Assembly: GCF_003700275.1 (NCBI RefSeq)
Contig: NZ_RBRE01000075.1
Span: 30,421-84,630, forward strand
DNA length: 54,210 nt
Origin: Pseudomonas cichorii
Lineage (GTDB): Bacteria; Pseudomonadota; Gammaproteobacteria; Pseudomonadales; Pseudomonadaceae
Direction: 5' to 3'
The notes beneath the pieces were generated by a model. The model ran no database searches. It was not told where the DNA came from and saw nothing but the letters and a program-made list of their open reading frames with translations. Shown here piece after piece: positions 41,634 to 50,149 of this stretch (positions within the stretch are counted from its first letter, which is position 1; the number at the start of each line of letters is the position of its first letter). The position numbers and the translations under genes are program-made.

Positions 41634-42765
41634 TGCGAAAGGCCAACTGTTCGATGGTTTTGGTGGCTGTTTCGGCTTCGTCGCGGGCCTGGGTAATCAT
41701 CCCGTGGTGCGGGGATTTGCTGCATACCGGGTCAGCATTGGCAGCATCGCCGGTCAGCATGAACGCCTGGCAGCGGCAACCGCCGAAGTCTTTTTCCTTC
41801 TCGTCGCAGGAGCGGCAGGGCTCTGGCATCCACTCGTAGCCACGGAAACGATTGAAGCCGAACGATTCGTACCAGATGTGCTGCATGCTGTGATCGCGCA
41901 CGTTGGGGAACTGGATCGGCAACTGGCGCGCGCCATGGCAAGGCAGCGCGGTGCCGTCCGGCGTCACGGTGAGGAACAGGTTGCCCCAGCCGTTCATGCA
42001 GGCCTTGGGGCGCTCTTCGTAGTAGTCGGGGGTGACGAAGATGAGCTTGCAGTGCTGTTTCTCAGCGGCGAGTTTTGCGCGGTACTCGTTGGTGACGGCT
42101 TCGGCCCGCACCAGTTGCTCCTTGGTCGGCAGCAGGCCGACACGATTGAGGTGCGCCCAGCCATAGAACTGACAGGTCGCCAGTTCCACGAAATCTGCTT
42201 CCAGGGCCAGACAAAGTTCGATGATCTTGTCGATGCGGTCGATGTTGTGCCGATGGGTGACGAAGTTCAGCACCATGGGATAGCCGTGCTTTTTCACTGC
42301 ACGGGCCATTTCCAGTTTTTGCGCGAAGGCCTTTTTCGAGCCGGCGAGCATGTTGTTGACCTGCTCGTCGCTGGCCTGAAAACTGATCTGGATATGGTCC
42401 AGGCCCGCTTTCTTGAAATCGATGATCTTCTGTTCGGTCAGGCCGATTCCCGACGTGATCAGGTTGGTGTAGTAACCCAGGCGTCGGGCTTCGGCGATGA
42501 GTTCCGCCAGATCCTGACGCACCAGCGGTTCGCCCCCGGAAAAGCCGATTTGCGCCGCGCCCATCTGTCGGGCCTGCTGCATGACCGTAAACCATTGCTC
42601 GGTGCTCAGTTCCTGGCCTTGCCTGGCGAAGTCCAGCGGGTTCGAGCAATACGGGCATTGCAGCGGACAGCGATAGGTCAGCTCCGCCAACAGCCACAGC
42701 GGCAGGCCGACCGGTGGCGTGGGCGGGATGAGTACGTCCTGGGTGGCGCTGCCGATCTCAGACAA
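41599..42765 (-). CDS. pqqE: PQQ synthesis radical SAM enzyme PqqE
   Basis: Radical SAM protein of 388 residues that cross-links the Glu and Tyr of PqqA. The SAM cluster motif is CPLQCPYC (Cys33, Cys37, Cys40), and the C-terminal SPASM region holds CMNGWGN and the cysteine cluster CRSCDEKEKDFGGCRC. GFSGGEPLVR is the SAM-binding GGE motif. The start is a TTG at 42765 that overlaps pqqD's stop by eight bases; no ATG precedes the motif, so TTG is the likely start. It follows pqqD and overlaps the S9 peptidase gene. Confidence 0.95.
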   Translation of the reverse strand: MSEIGSATQDVLIPPTPPVGLPLWLLAELTYRCPLQCPYCSNPLDFARQGQELSTEQWFTVMQQARQMGAAQIGFSGGEPLVRQDLAELIAEARRLGYYTNLITSGIGLTEQKIIDFKKAGLDHIQISFQASDEQVNNMLAGSKKAFAQKLEMARAVKKHGYPMVLNFVTHRHNIDRIDKIIELCLALEADFVELATCQFYGWAHLNRVGLLPTKEQLVRAEAVTNEYRAKLAAEKQHCKLIFVTPDYYEERPKACMNGWGNLFLTVTPDGTALPCHGARQLPIQFPNVRDHSMQHIWYESFGFNRFRGYEWMPEPCRSCDEKEKDFGGCRCQAFMLTGDAANADPVCSKSPHHGMITQARDEAETATKTIEQLAFRNERNSRLIAKS

Positions 42766-43051
42766 GGGTTATCCAACCCTCTTTCTGGGCGTGAGCCATG
42801 AAGTCGTCGACATCGGTACCCAGCTCCGGAACGTTCGGAAAGCGCTCCTGCAATGAGGCTATGATCGATGCCACATTGTGTTCTCCGTCCACTAATGCGC
42901 CGATCAGGCCGGCACTTTCGTTCAGCTTGATCATGCCCTCGGGATACAGCACCACATGGCTGTTCTGCGCAGGCTCGAACTGGAAGCGATACCCCGGACG
43001 CCAGCTGGGGACTTTTTGTCGATCAGGGTTCACAGTTTTCACATGTTTCAT
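42758..43051 (-). CDS. pqqD: PqqD, PqqA peptide chaperone
   Basis: A 97-residue RRE-type protein that binds PqqA and presents it to PqqE. The family pattern appears as the PSWRPGYRFQFEPAQNSHVVLYPEGMIKLNESAG segment followed by VASIIASLQERFPNV and a C-terminal helix. Residues before about 15 extend the usual length slightly. Its ATG overlaps the pqqC stop by four bases (ATGA) and its stop overlaps pqqE by eight, so the three genes are translationally coupled. Confidence 0.94.
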   Translation of the reverse strand: MKHVKTVNPDRQKVPSWRPGYRFQFEPAQNSHVVLYPEGMIKLNESAGLIGALVDGEHNVASIIASLQERFPNVPELGTDVDDFMAHAQKEGWITLV

Positions 43052-43803
43052 AGGCTAATTCCCTTATGCCATACATTCTGGTCGGTGACGCTGTGATAAG
43101 GTGGGCGGTGCAGCTCGTACGCCATGCTCATGGCGTCCAGCATGCTCCATAAGATGTCGAGTTTGAACTGCAGAATTTCCAGCATGCGCTGCTGGCCCTC
43201 ATGGGTGGTGTAGTACTCAAGTGTAATCGCCAATCCATGTTCTACATCGCGGCGGGCCTGACCAAGACGAGTGCGGAAGTATTCATAGCCGCTCGGGTCG
43301 ATCCACGGGTAATGCTGTGGCCAGGTATCCAGGCGCGACTGGTGGATCTGCGGCGCGAACAGCTCGGTCAATGAGCTGCTGGCGGCTTCCTGCCAGTTGG
43401 CGCGGCGGGCGAAGTTCACATAGGCATCCACCGCGAAACGCACGCCCGGCAATACCAGCTCCTGTGAGCGTAGTTGCTCCGGGTCCAGACCCACGGCCTC
43501 GCCCAGGCGCAGCCAGGCTTCGATACCGCCGTCTTCGCCGGGCGCGCCGTCGTGATCGAGGAGGCGTTGAATCCACTCGCGGCGGATCTCGCGGTCCGGG
43601 CAGTTGGCCAGGATTGCCGCATCCTTGAGCGGGATATTCACCTGATAGTAGAAACGGTTGGCGACCCAGCCCTGAATCTGCTCGCGCGTCGCCCGGCCTT
43701 CGTACATCGCCACGTGGAACGGGTGATGAATGTGGTAGTAGGCACCCTTGGCGCGCAGAGCCTGTTCAAACTCGACGCGGGACATCGCAGTGGCTTCGCT
43801 CAT
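43048..43803 (-). CDS. pqqC: PQQ synthase PqqC
   Basis: Cofactorless oxidase of 251 residues that carries out the final eight-electron oxidation and ring closure to PQQ. The all-helical fold shows family segments YYHIHHPFHVAMYEG near 17-31, WVANRFYYQVNIPLKDAAILANCPD near 45, and FAVDAYVNFARRANW in the middle, with His and Arg residues lining the active site. Its start is 8 bases after the pqqB stop. Confidence 0.96.
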   Translation of the reverse strand: MSEATAMSRVEFEQALRAKGAYYHIHHPFHVAMYEGRATREQIQGWVANRFYYQVNIPLKDAAILANCPDREIRREWIQRLLDHDGAPGEDGGIEAWLRLGEAVGLDPEQLRSQELVLPGVRFAVDAYVNFARRANWQEAASSSLTELFAPQIHQSRLDTWPQHYPWIDPSGYEYFRTRLGQARRDVEHGLAITLEYYTTHEGQQRMLEILQFKLDILWSMLDAMSMAYELHRPPYHSVTDQNVWHKGISL

Positions 43804-43811
43804 CTTGGCTC

Positions 43812-44723
43812 CTAAAGCTCGATACTCATGCCGTCACAGGCCACTTCGACATTGCGCCGAACCAGTTCGGCGCGTTGCGGGGAGTCTTCGTCGAGGATCG
43901 GATTGGTGTTGTTGATGTGGATAAGTACCTTGCGCTGTTTCGGGAAGCCTTCGAGCACTTCCAGCATGCCGCCAGGACCGCTCTGGGCAAGATGGCCCAT
44001 TTCTCTGCCCGTACGGGTGCCGACGCCGCGGCGCTGCATTTCGTCGTCGTCCCACAGGGTTCCGTCCACCAGCAGACAATCGGCAGCGTGCATTTTCTCC
44101 AGCAACGACTCGTCGACCTTGCCCAGGCCGGGTGCATAGAACAGCTTGCCGCCGGTCCTCAGGTCTTCGACGATCAGGCCGATGTTGTCGCCGGGATGCG
44201 GATCGAAGCGGTGTGGCGAGTAGGGCGGCGCGGCACTGCGTAGCGGGAACGGCGTGAAGCGCAGGTTGGGGCAGGCAGGGATGATGAAGCTGCCTTGCAG
44301 CTCGATACGGTTCCACACCAGCCCGCCGTTCCAGTGCTTGAGCATCTCGAACAGCGGAAAGCCGGTGCTCAGGTCCTCATGAACCATATCGGTACACCAG
44401 ACCTGATGCGGGCAGCCTTCGCGCAGGCTGAGCAGCCCGGTAGTGTGATCGATCTGGCTGTCCATCAGCACGATGGCGCTGATCCCGGTATCGCGCAGTG
44501 CCCGGCCCGGTTGCATCGGCGCGAAACCTTGCAGTTGTGCGCGGATGTCCGGCGAAGCATTGCACAGGACCCAATTGACGCCATCGTCGGAGATCGCGAT
44601 GGATGACTGGGTGCGTGCCCTGGCATTGAGGCTGCCATCGCGAAAGCCTGCGCAATTGGCGCAATTGCAGTTCCACTGCGGAAAACCGCCGCCAGCCGCA
44701 GAACCTAGAATCTGGATGTACAT
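43812..44723 (-). CDS. pqqB: PqqB, metallo-beta-lactamase-fold PQQ synthesis protein
   Basis: A 303-residue protein of the metallo-beta-lactamase fold. YIQILGSAAGGGFPQWNCNCANCAGF at the N-terminus, SQIDHTTGLLSLREG, and LVDGTLWDDDEM are family landmarks. Work on PqqB shows it hydroxylates a tyrosine-derived intermediate with iron. It is separated from pqqA by 91 bases that include a strong attenuator-like hairpin. Its ATG at 44723 starts the main pqqBCDE block. Confidence 0.95.
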   Translation of the reverse strand: MYIQILGSAAGGGFPQWNCNCANCAGFRDGSLNARARTQSSIAISDDGVNWVLCNASPDIRAQLQGFAPMQPGRALRDTGISAIVLMDSQIDHTTGLLSLREGCPHQVWCTDMVHEDLSTGFPLFEMLKHWNGGLVWNRIELQGSFIIPACPNLRFTPFPLRSAAPPYSPHRFDPHPGDNIGLIVEDLRTGGKLFYAPGLGKVDESLLEKMHAADCLLVDGTLWDDDEMQRRGVGTRTGREMGHLAQSGPGGMLEVLEGFPKQRKVLIHINNTNPILDEDSPQRAELVRRNVEVACDGMSIEL

Positions 44724-44771
44724 GTCAGCTCCCTACCGCCAAACGCTGAAAATAAAAAAGAGCGCTATCCA

Positions 44772-44800
44772 TAAAAAAAGCCCCGGCGAACCGAGGCTTT
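44772..44800 (-). terminator. Attenuator/terminator between pqqA and pqqB
   Basis: On the minus strand AAAGCCTCGG, a TTCG loop, and CCGGGGCTTT form a stem (one U-G pair) followed by a run of T. UUCG closed by C-G is an unusually stable tetraloop. It should end most transcripts after pqqA and let a fraction continue to pqqBCDE. Confidence 0.9.
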
Positions 44801-44814
44801 GCACCGCATGTAAA

Positions 44815-44886
44815 TCAGCGGCTTGCGAAGTACATGGTGACTTCAAAGCCGATACGCAGATCAGTGTAAGCAGGTTTGGTCCACAT
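44815..44886 (-). CDS. pqqA: PqqA precursor peptide
   Basis: A 23-residue peptide starting MWTKPAYTDLRIG and ending MYFASR. The conserved Glu15 and Tyr19 in FEVTMY are the atoms joined to form PQQ. AAGGAG lies 7 bases before the ATG at 44886. The gene precedes an attenuator hairpin, so peptide supply is probably far higher than that of the PqqBCDE enzymes. Its upstream region is AT-rich, but I could not choose a promoter with confidence. Confidence 0.97.
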   Translation of the reverse strand: MWTKPAYTDLRIGFEVTMYFASR

Positions 44887-45025
44887 GGTGAGACTCCTTC
44901 AAATGATTGCAGCGGTTGGTGACTACATCTTAGTGCGCCTGTGCAGGCATACGTTCAGATGCTTAGGAAGCTATCTTACTTAATTTAACAATTTGTGAGG
45001 ACGGCAATTGCATGAAAGATGGTTT
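44887..45025 (-). promoter_or_regulatory. pqqA upstream region
   Basis: A 139-base gap between pqqF and pqqA with an AT-rich patch on the minus strand (TTGTTAAATTAAGTAAGATA). It is a likely promoter region for pqqA, independent of pqqF, but hexamers are not clear enough to call. Confidence 0.4.
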
Positions 45026-47401
45026 TCAAAGGGCGCTATTGCCCGTCCAGGCCGCAGGAACAGGGCGGTTGGCGAGAATGAGCCATCCTCCTTTGGCTGC
45101 CTTCAACTGATCGGCGACGGCCAGTAACGAGTGTTTTTCCAGATGTAACAGTGTCTGCGGCAACTGCTCAAAGGGGTTGCCAGCCTGTCCATACAGACAG
45201 GCCTGCCAGAGTAATTCCGCCGCCTGCTCATTGGGCATCGCAGCCTGGTCGAACTGCTCGGCCAGCGTCTGTCGCAGGCCGGGAAGATCGGCGCTCTGGA
45301 TCAGTTCCGGCAGTTCATCGATGAATGTTTCGATATGCCCGACCAATTGCTCGGCGCTGCTGGCCGGTGATTGCACACCGAACAGCAGCCCGCTGCGCCC
45401 GGCGATCTGCCGCAGTCCGCTGAACACCGCATAGCCCAGTTGCAGTTCGACTCGCAGGCGCTGATAGAACGGCGCCTGGATCAGATGGGCGAGCAGGCGC
45501 CAGCCTGCTTCGTGCGCAACAGAAGAATCGGGCGTGGTGCAGAACAGCAGCACGGCATCTTCCGGCGACCCGCAGGTTTGCGTTTGCCAGCGCTTGCCGG
45601 GCCTCGTTGACGGAGCGGCGAGCGCCTGTTGTTCCGCCAGACCGGGCATGGCCTGCAGAACGCTGTTGAGGCGTGAACGGCTTTGGCTGGGCAGACCGGT
45701 TACCAGGCCGGTCCAGCGGGAACTGCGCCAGAGCGCCTGAAGATCGTCGATGCGCTGTCCGGGCTCACTGGACAGAAAATGATCAGGAAGCACCTTGAGC
45801 AGTTGGCGAATCGGCATCAGCGCCGGTTGATCGTCCGCTTGGCCCTGGCGTGCCAGGGTCTTGCTACCCGGATGTTGCAGTAAATCCAGGGCGCGTTCGA
45901 GGATGGCGGCCATCGGCTCATGCAGGCCGGTCAGCCTGAGTTGCCAGTAGTTGCCATAAGCGCTGAATGACACTGCCACGCCGGCTTGTCGGGCTTGTTC
46001 GCCGAGGTTGTGCAGGCCGCCATTGAGCATACGCCACACTTCGGGCTGCGCAGACGGCAACTGCCAGCGCAGGAAAATTGCACCTTCACCGTTGTCGCAG
46101 GGCAGGGCTTCGCTATAGATCATCGGGCTGGCCACTGCCTGCTCGCAAACAGCTACAGGTTGCAGGAAAGGATTGGCTGCGGGCAGGCGCCATTCAACTT
46201 GTCCACAGGCCAACTTATCCACAGGCAGCGGCGGTACGAGGGTTTCGGGTGATAGCTGGTCAAGCAGGACGCTCAAGGCCAGGGCGCCTCGCTCGCCGAG
46301 ATCGGCAGGCGTATCGCGGCAGAAATGATGGGCCATCTCCAGTGCGCCGCAGGCTTGCAGACGTCGCTGTTGCAGGCGTCGGTATTCCTCGACCAGCGCG
46401 GACCACTGGTTTTTGAAGAAGGCGAGCCAGTCGAAGAACAGCGCTGCTATCGAAACAGAAGTCGCAGGTTTCGTTCCCGCGCAGTCGATATCGAGCAGCA
46501 ATTGCCCGTCGAACTGATACAGCGGCGATGCTGTGAGCGAGTCGATCAGCCCTTGTTCCAGCAGTTCAGCCACCAGACCGCCCGGCTGGGCGTCCATCAG
46601 CCAGTGACAGAAAAAAGCCACCGCCTCTTCGGCTTTCGCCGGTAAACCTTCGCAGGCGAACAGCAAATGCCTGCCTGTCGATTCAAATGCCGTGTGACGC
46701 ACTTGCTGTGTGTCGAGCAGGGCCACGGGCGCTTGTTGCGTGACTTTACCTGCACTGTTGAACGCGCTGCCATGCTCGGCTGCCAGTGCCTGCAACTCGG
46801 CCAGCGGTTGAGGACCGCTCAGGCACAGGGTCATCTGCCCGGCTTGATAGAAACGCTGATAAAACCCCTGAAGCGCCTGTTGAAAGGCCGGGTTGGGCAC
46901 GGCAAGGCTGTAGCGATTGCCAGCATGAAAGGCCCGCAGCGGGTGCTGCGAATTGATCGGTGCCAGCAGGCGAATCTGCTCACGGGCCTTGGCATCCTGA
47001 GTCCAGGCGATGAACTCGGCATGCAGCACTTCACGCTCGCGGAACTGATCGGGCAGCGCCAGGCGGGGATGAGCGAGCATGTCGCACAGACGCTCCAGCC
47101 CCTGGGCAAAGGCCCTGGGCGGCAGCTCGAAAAAAAAGTCGGTGGTGCGCTCGCGGGTGCTGGCGTTGATCTGTCCGCCATGGCGCTGCACGAAGGCCAT
47201 CAGGTTTTCCCCGGCGGCGAATCGTTCGGTGCCGAGAAAGAACAGATGCTCCAGAAAGTGCGCCAGCCCCGGCCATGCCTGCGGCACGTCATGACTGCCC
47301 GCTGCAACCCGAAGCGATGCCGCACAGCGCTTGAGACGAGGTGCATGACAAAGCACCACATTCAGGCCGTTGGGCAGGGTCAAACGCTGGGTATCGGGCA
47401 T
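45026..47401 (-). CDS. pqqF: PqqF insulinase-family metallopeptidase
   Basis: A 791-residue M16 peptidase. The inverted zinc motif HFLEH has His48, Glu51 and His52, with the GTERFAAGENLMAFVQRHGG region after it; the C-terminal half has the degenerate second M16 lobe. It is thought to trim the modified PqqA peptide. It is the first gene of the pqq locus. Its ATG lies only 20 bases beyond a REP-like palindrome, with no good ribosome site visible, so its expression may be low or depend on another signal. The N-terminus fits family alignment. Confidence 0.93.
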   Translation of the reverse strand: MPDTQRLTLPNGLNVVLCHAPRLKRCAASLRVAAGSHDVPQAWPGLAHFLEHLFFLGTERFAAGENLMAFVQRHGGQINASTRERTTDFFFELPPRAFAQGLERLCDMLAHPRLALPDQFREREVLHAEFIAWTQDAKAREQIRLLAPINSQHPLRAFHAGNRYSLAVPNPAFQQALQGFYQRFYQAGQMTLCLSGPQPLAELQALAAEHGSAFNSAGKVTQQAPVALLDTQQVRHTAFESTGRHLLFACEGLPAKAEEAVAFFCHWLMDAQPGGLVAELLEQGLIDSLTASPLYQFDGQLLLDIDCAGTKPATSVSIAALFFDWLAFFKNQWSALVEEYRRLQQRRLQACGALEMAHHFCRDTPADLGERGALALSVLLDQLSPETLVPPLPVDKLACGQVEWRLPAANPFLQPVAVCEQAVASPMIYSEALPCDNGEGAIFLRWQLPSAQPEVWRMLNGGLHNLGEQARQAGVAVSFSAYGNYWQLRLTGLHEPMAAILERALDLLQHPGSKTLARQGQADDQPALMPIRQLLKVLPDHFLSSEPGQRIDDLQALWRSSRWTGLVTGLPSQSRSRLNSVLQAMPGLAEQQALAAPSTRPGKRWQTQTCGSPEDAVLLFCTTPDSSVAHEAGWRLLAHLIQAPFYQRLRVELQLGYAVFSGLRQIAGRSGLLFGVQSPASSAEQLVGHIETFIDELPELIQSADLPGLRQTLAEQFDQAAMPNEQAAELLWQACLYGQAGNPFEQLPQTLLHLEKHSLLAVADQLKAAKGGWLILANRPVPAAWTGNSAL

Positions 47402-47409
47402 GAGCGTTT

Positions 47410-47450
47410 CTATTTATTCGCGATCATGCATTTTCGCGAATGAACTCGTT
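47410..47450. repeat. REP-like unit before pqqF
   Basis: TATTTATTCGCGATCATGCATTTTCGCGAATGAACTCGTTCCC contains two facing TCGCGA-bearing arms of the Pseudomonas REP type. It begins nine bases upstream of the pqqF start codon. Confidence 0.7.
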
Positions 47451-47499
47451 CCCACACAAGGCTCAATCTGCCTGTCGGTTAAATATCCTGCCATCGATG

Positions 47500-47547
47500 G
47501 GAGCCTATTTATTCGCGAATACAGACTTTCGCGAATAAATAGGCTCC
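47500..47547. repeat. REP palindrome with a 20-bp perfect stem
   Basis: GGAGCCTATTTATTCGCGAA at 47500-47519 is repeated exactly in reverse complement at 47528-47547, with an eight-base loop. It lies 15 bases past the hupE/ureJ stop and could end that transcript as well as form a REP unit. Confidence 0.88.
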
Positions 47548-47562
47548 TGTCCGGAGCCCGGA

Positions 47563-48135
47563 TCAGCCCGCCAGCAACCACACACCTGTTGCTGCCGAAG
47601 CTGCACCGGCAATCCGTACCAGCGGCGCGGCGGCCCGGGGCAGGATGCGCACCACGGCATAACCCGCCGCATGCAGTGCTGCCGTTGCTGCCACGAAACC
47701 AGCTGCATAAGCCCATGGGCTGGACATGTCCGGCAGCTCAAGGCCATGAGCCACGCCATGGAACATCGCAAACACGGCCGTGGCCACAACAGCCAGTGCC
47801 AGCGGTGGACGTACTGCCAGCGCGACCGCCAGACCCAGCGCCAGCACCGAGGCCGAGATACCGCTTTCCAGCGCCGGTAATTCCAGGCCGGCAAAGCCCA
47901 GCAGGCCGCCGATCAACATGGTGCCGACAAAGGTGCAAGGCAATGCCCAGCGGGCCGCGCCTTGCTGCTGTGCGGCCCACAGACCGACCGCGAGCATCGC
48001 CAGCAAGTGATCGAGGCCACCGATCGGATGTCCGAGCCCGGCGATCAGGCCGTTATCACCATGGCCGGGATGCGCCAGTGCCAGAGTCGGGGTGAGCAGC
48101 AGGGCGAGTGCGCCGAGGACTTTCTTGTAGTTCAT
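47563..48135 (-). CDS. HupE/UreJ family membrane protein
   Basis: A 190-residue protein with a signal peptide ending near LALA21 and a His-rich start to the mature part (HPGHGD). GLGHPIGGLDHLLAMLAVGLWAA is the family hallmark with nickel-ligand-like His/Asp. Six or so transmembrane helices follow. Members move nickel or cobalt and accompany urease or hydrogenase genes. It lies just downstream of ureG, so a role in nickel supply for urease is likely, and UreJ is the apt name if confirmed. Confidence 0.9.
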   Translation of the reverse strand: MNYKKVLGALALLLTPTLALAHPGHGDNGLIAGLGHPIGGLDHLLAMLAVGLWAAQQQGAARWALPCTFVGTMLIGGLLGFAGLELPALESGISASVLALGLAVALAVRPPLALAVVATAVFAMFHGVAHGLELPDMSSPWAYAAGFVAATAALHAAGYAVVRILPRAAAPLVRIAGAASAATGVWLLAG

Positions 48136-48161
48136 TGACAGATTTCCTTGGAGGTTTGAAT

Positions 48162-48779
48162 TCAGGCACCGACCGTCAGCAGACCCTGACGCTCGATAAA
48201 GGTAATGATCTGTTCCAGGCCATGGCCGGTTTTCTGATTGCTGAATACGAAGGGCTTTTCGCCGCGCATCTTTTTGGTGTCGCGGTCCATCATCTCCAGC
48301 GAGGCGCCCACCAATGGCGCCAGATCGATCTTGTTGATCACCAGCAGATCGGATTTACAGATGCCGGGGCCGCCCTTGCGCGGCAGCTTGTCGCCTGCCG
48401 ATACGTCGATCACGTAAATGGTCAGGTCCGACAGTTCCGGGCTGAAGGTCGCCGAAAGATTGTCGCCACCTGACTCGACAATGATCAGGTCCAGTCCTTC
48501 AAAGCGACGGTTGAGCTGATCGACGGCTTCCAGGTTGATCGAAGCGTCTTCGCGAATCGCCGTGTGCGGGCAGCCGCCGGTTTCCACGCCAATGATCCGC
48601 TCCGGCGCCAGGGCTTCGTTGCGCACCAGAAAGTCGGCATCTTCCCGGGTATAGATGTCGTTGGTGACGACCGCCAGGTTGTAGCGCTCACGCAAGGCCA
48701 GGCACAGGGCCAGGGTCAGGGCGGTCTTGCCGGAACCGACCGGACCACCGATACCGACGCGCAGAGGTTGGCTGTTCAT
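48162..48779 (-). CDS. ureG: Urease accessory GTPase UreG
   Basis: A 205-residue SIMIBI GTPase that delivers nickel to urease. The P-loop GPVGSGKT occupies residues 12-19; TNDIYTREDADFLVRNEAL, GVETGGCPHTAIREDASIN (with the metal-binding CPH) and IVESGGDNLSATFSPEL follow, and NKIDLAPLVGA is the guanine-specificity motif. GGAG lies 6 bases before ATG 48779. The gene follows ureF by 17 bases in an ureEFG-hupE order. The urease structural genes are outside this window. Confidence 0.97.
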   Translation of the reverse strand: MNSQPLRVGIGGPVGSGKTALTLALCLALRERYNLAVVTNDIYTREDADFLVRNEALAPERIIGVETGGCPHTAIREDASINLEAVDQLNRRFEGLDLIIVESGGDNLSATFSPELSDLTIYVIDVSAGDKLPRKGGPGICKSDLLVINKIDLAPLVGASLEMMDRDTKKMRGEKPFVFSNQKTGHGLEQIITFIERQGLLTVGA

Positions 48780-48796
48780 TGAGTTCTCCAAGGATG

Positions 48797-49471
48797 CTAG
48801 GACCGGAACAACCGGCTGTATTGACGTTCATGGGCCATGCTCGCCAGTGACAGGCCGAAGGCGGCGCTGCCGACCTGGCGGATGTCTTGAGCGGTGGCGT
48901 CTTGTTGGGCCTGCTGCAGCAAAGGCAGCAGTTCAGTGGTCAGGCGTTGGGCGGCCTGCTGGCCCAGCGGCAGGGTTTTCATCAGTACTGCCAGCTGGTT
49001 TTCCAGCCAGCTCCACAGCCAGGCGGCCAGCGCGTCCTGCGGACTGATTTGCCAGGCGCGTGCGGCCAGCGCCCAGCCCAGTGCAAGATGCGGTTCGTCG
49101 CTCTGCTCCAGAAACAGGCGGGCAGGGCGATCCAGTTCCGGCAGGCCATTGAGCAACTGCTTCAGCGAGTAGCCCATCTGCCGGCTTTCCAGATGCAGCT
49201 CACGGGTCTCCCGGCTGGCACGGTGCTGCTCGCTCAATTGCAGCAACTGGCCCCAGTCTTCCTCGGCAGCCGCCGTGCAATGGGCAAGCATCAACGGCGC
49301 CTCGAAGCGGGCGAGGTTGAGCAGCAACTGATCGCCGATCCAGAGCGCCGCCGTTGGCGGGTCGACCACGATGGCCTGCTCCACGGCCATTTCCAGCCCT
49401 TGCGAATAGCTGTAGCCGCCAATTGGCAGTTGCGGGCTGGCCAGACGCAAAAGCGCCCAGGCTCGGTTCAC
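48797..49471 (-). CDS. ureF: Urease accessory protein UreF
   Basis: An all-helical 224-residue chaperone that bridges UreG to urease. LLRLASPQLPIGGYSYSQGLEMAVE is the conserved N-terminal segment, and SSxFGLSLASMAHERQYSRLFRS-like residues close the protein. The start is a GTG at 49471 overlapping the ureE stop by four bases (GTGA), so the pair is translationally coupled. Confidence 0.94.
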   Translation of the reverse strand: MNRAWALLRLASPQLPIGGYSYSQGLEMAVEQAIVVDPPTAALWIGDQLLLNLARFEAPLMLAHCTAAAEEDWGQLLQLSEQHRASRETRELHLESRQMGYSLKQLLNGLPELDRPARLFLEQSDEPHLALGWALAARAWQISPQDALAAWLWSWLENQLAVLMKTLPLGQQAAQRLTTELLPLLQQAQQDATAQDIRQVGSAAFGLSLASMAHERQYSRLFRS

Positions 49472-49968
49472 TTGCGTACGCCGAACTGGTGCAGGCGCGG
49501 TGCGTAGTTGAAGTCTTCTTCCCCGGCCCGCGAATGGTGATGCCCGCCGCCGTAAGCGCCGTGTTCCGGCTGGAACGGCGCCTCGATAGTTTCGGTGGTT
49601 GCGCCCAGTTGATCGAGCATGGCCTTGAGCACGTAGTCATCGAGCAGGCGCAACCAGCCATCGCCCACTTGCAGGGCGACATGGCGATTGCCCAGATGAT
49701 AGGCGGCGCGAGTCAGTTCAAAAGTGTTGCTGCAGGTCACATGCAGCAATTGCTCGGGACGGGCGCAGACGCGAACGATACGACCATCTTCGGCCTGCAG
49801 GAATTCGCCGTCATGTAGAGGCGGCTGCCCACGTTGCAGGAACAGACCTACGTCTTCGTTTTCGGCACTGAAGCAGCGCAGACGGCTTTTGCTGCGCGCC
49901 TCGAAATTCAAATGCAGCTCGGCGGCCCATTCGGTTTGGGGGTCGATTCTTTTATGAATCACCAGCAT
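49468..49968 (-). CDS. ureE: Urease nickel metallochaperone UreE
   Basis: A 166-residue protein with the UreE N-terminal beta domain (LVIHKRID...) and the metal-binding C-terminal domain, LGNRHVALQVGDGWLRLLDDYVLKAML, whose HXXE-like residues and His bind nickel. The tail has GGGHHHSRAG, a modest histidine stretch. ATG 49968 gives the family length; a frame reaching 50022 has no homology. It leads the ureEFG-hupE set, with the desT-like regulator upstream on the same strand. Confidence 0.93.
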   Translation of the reverse strand: MLVIHKRIDPQTEWAAELHLNFEARSKSRLRCFSAENEDVGLFLQRGQPPLHDGEFLQAEDGRIVRVCARPEQLLHVTCSNTFELTRAAYHLGNRHVALQVGDGWLRLLDDYVLKAMLDQLGATTETIEAPFQPEHGAYGGGHHHSRAGEEDFNYAPRLHQFGVRK

Positions 49969-50149
49969 CGGGAAGCTTCCGGCTAATTGCGATGCTTCAA
50001 AGCAGAGCAAGGGGCTTGCCAACAGTGCAGAAAGAAGGAAAAGACGGACGCTATTGGCGCAATGCCCGGAAAAAAGCCGAATCTACGCACTTTTTTGGTG
50101 CGTGCGTTGAGTTGTGTTTCAAGCTGGTGCGAATTTTCTGACGGAATTA

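Noticed and set aside
47402..47562. Insertion sequence ends
   Set aside because: The inverted repeats are REP-type and enclose no transposase.
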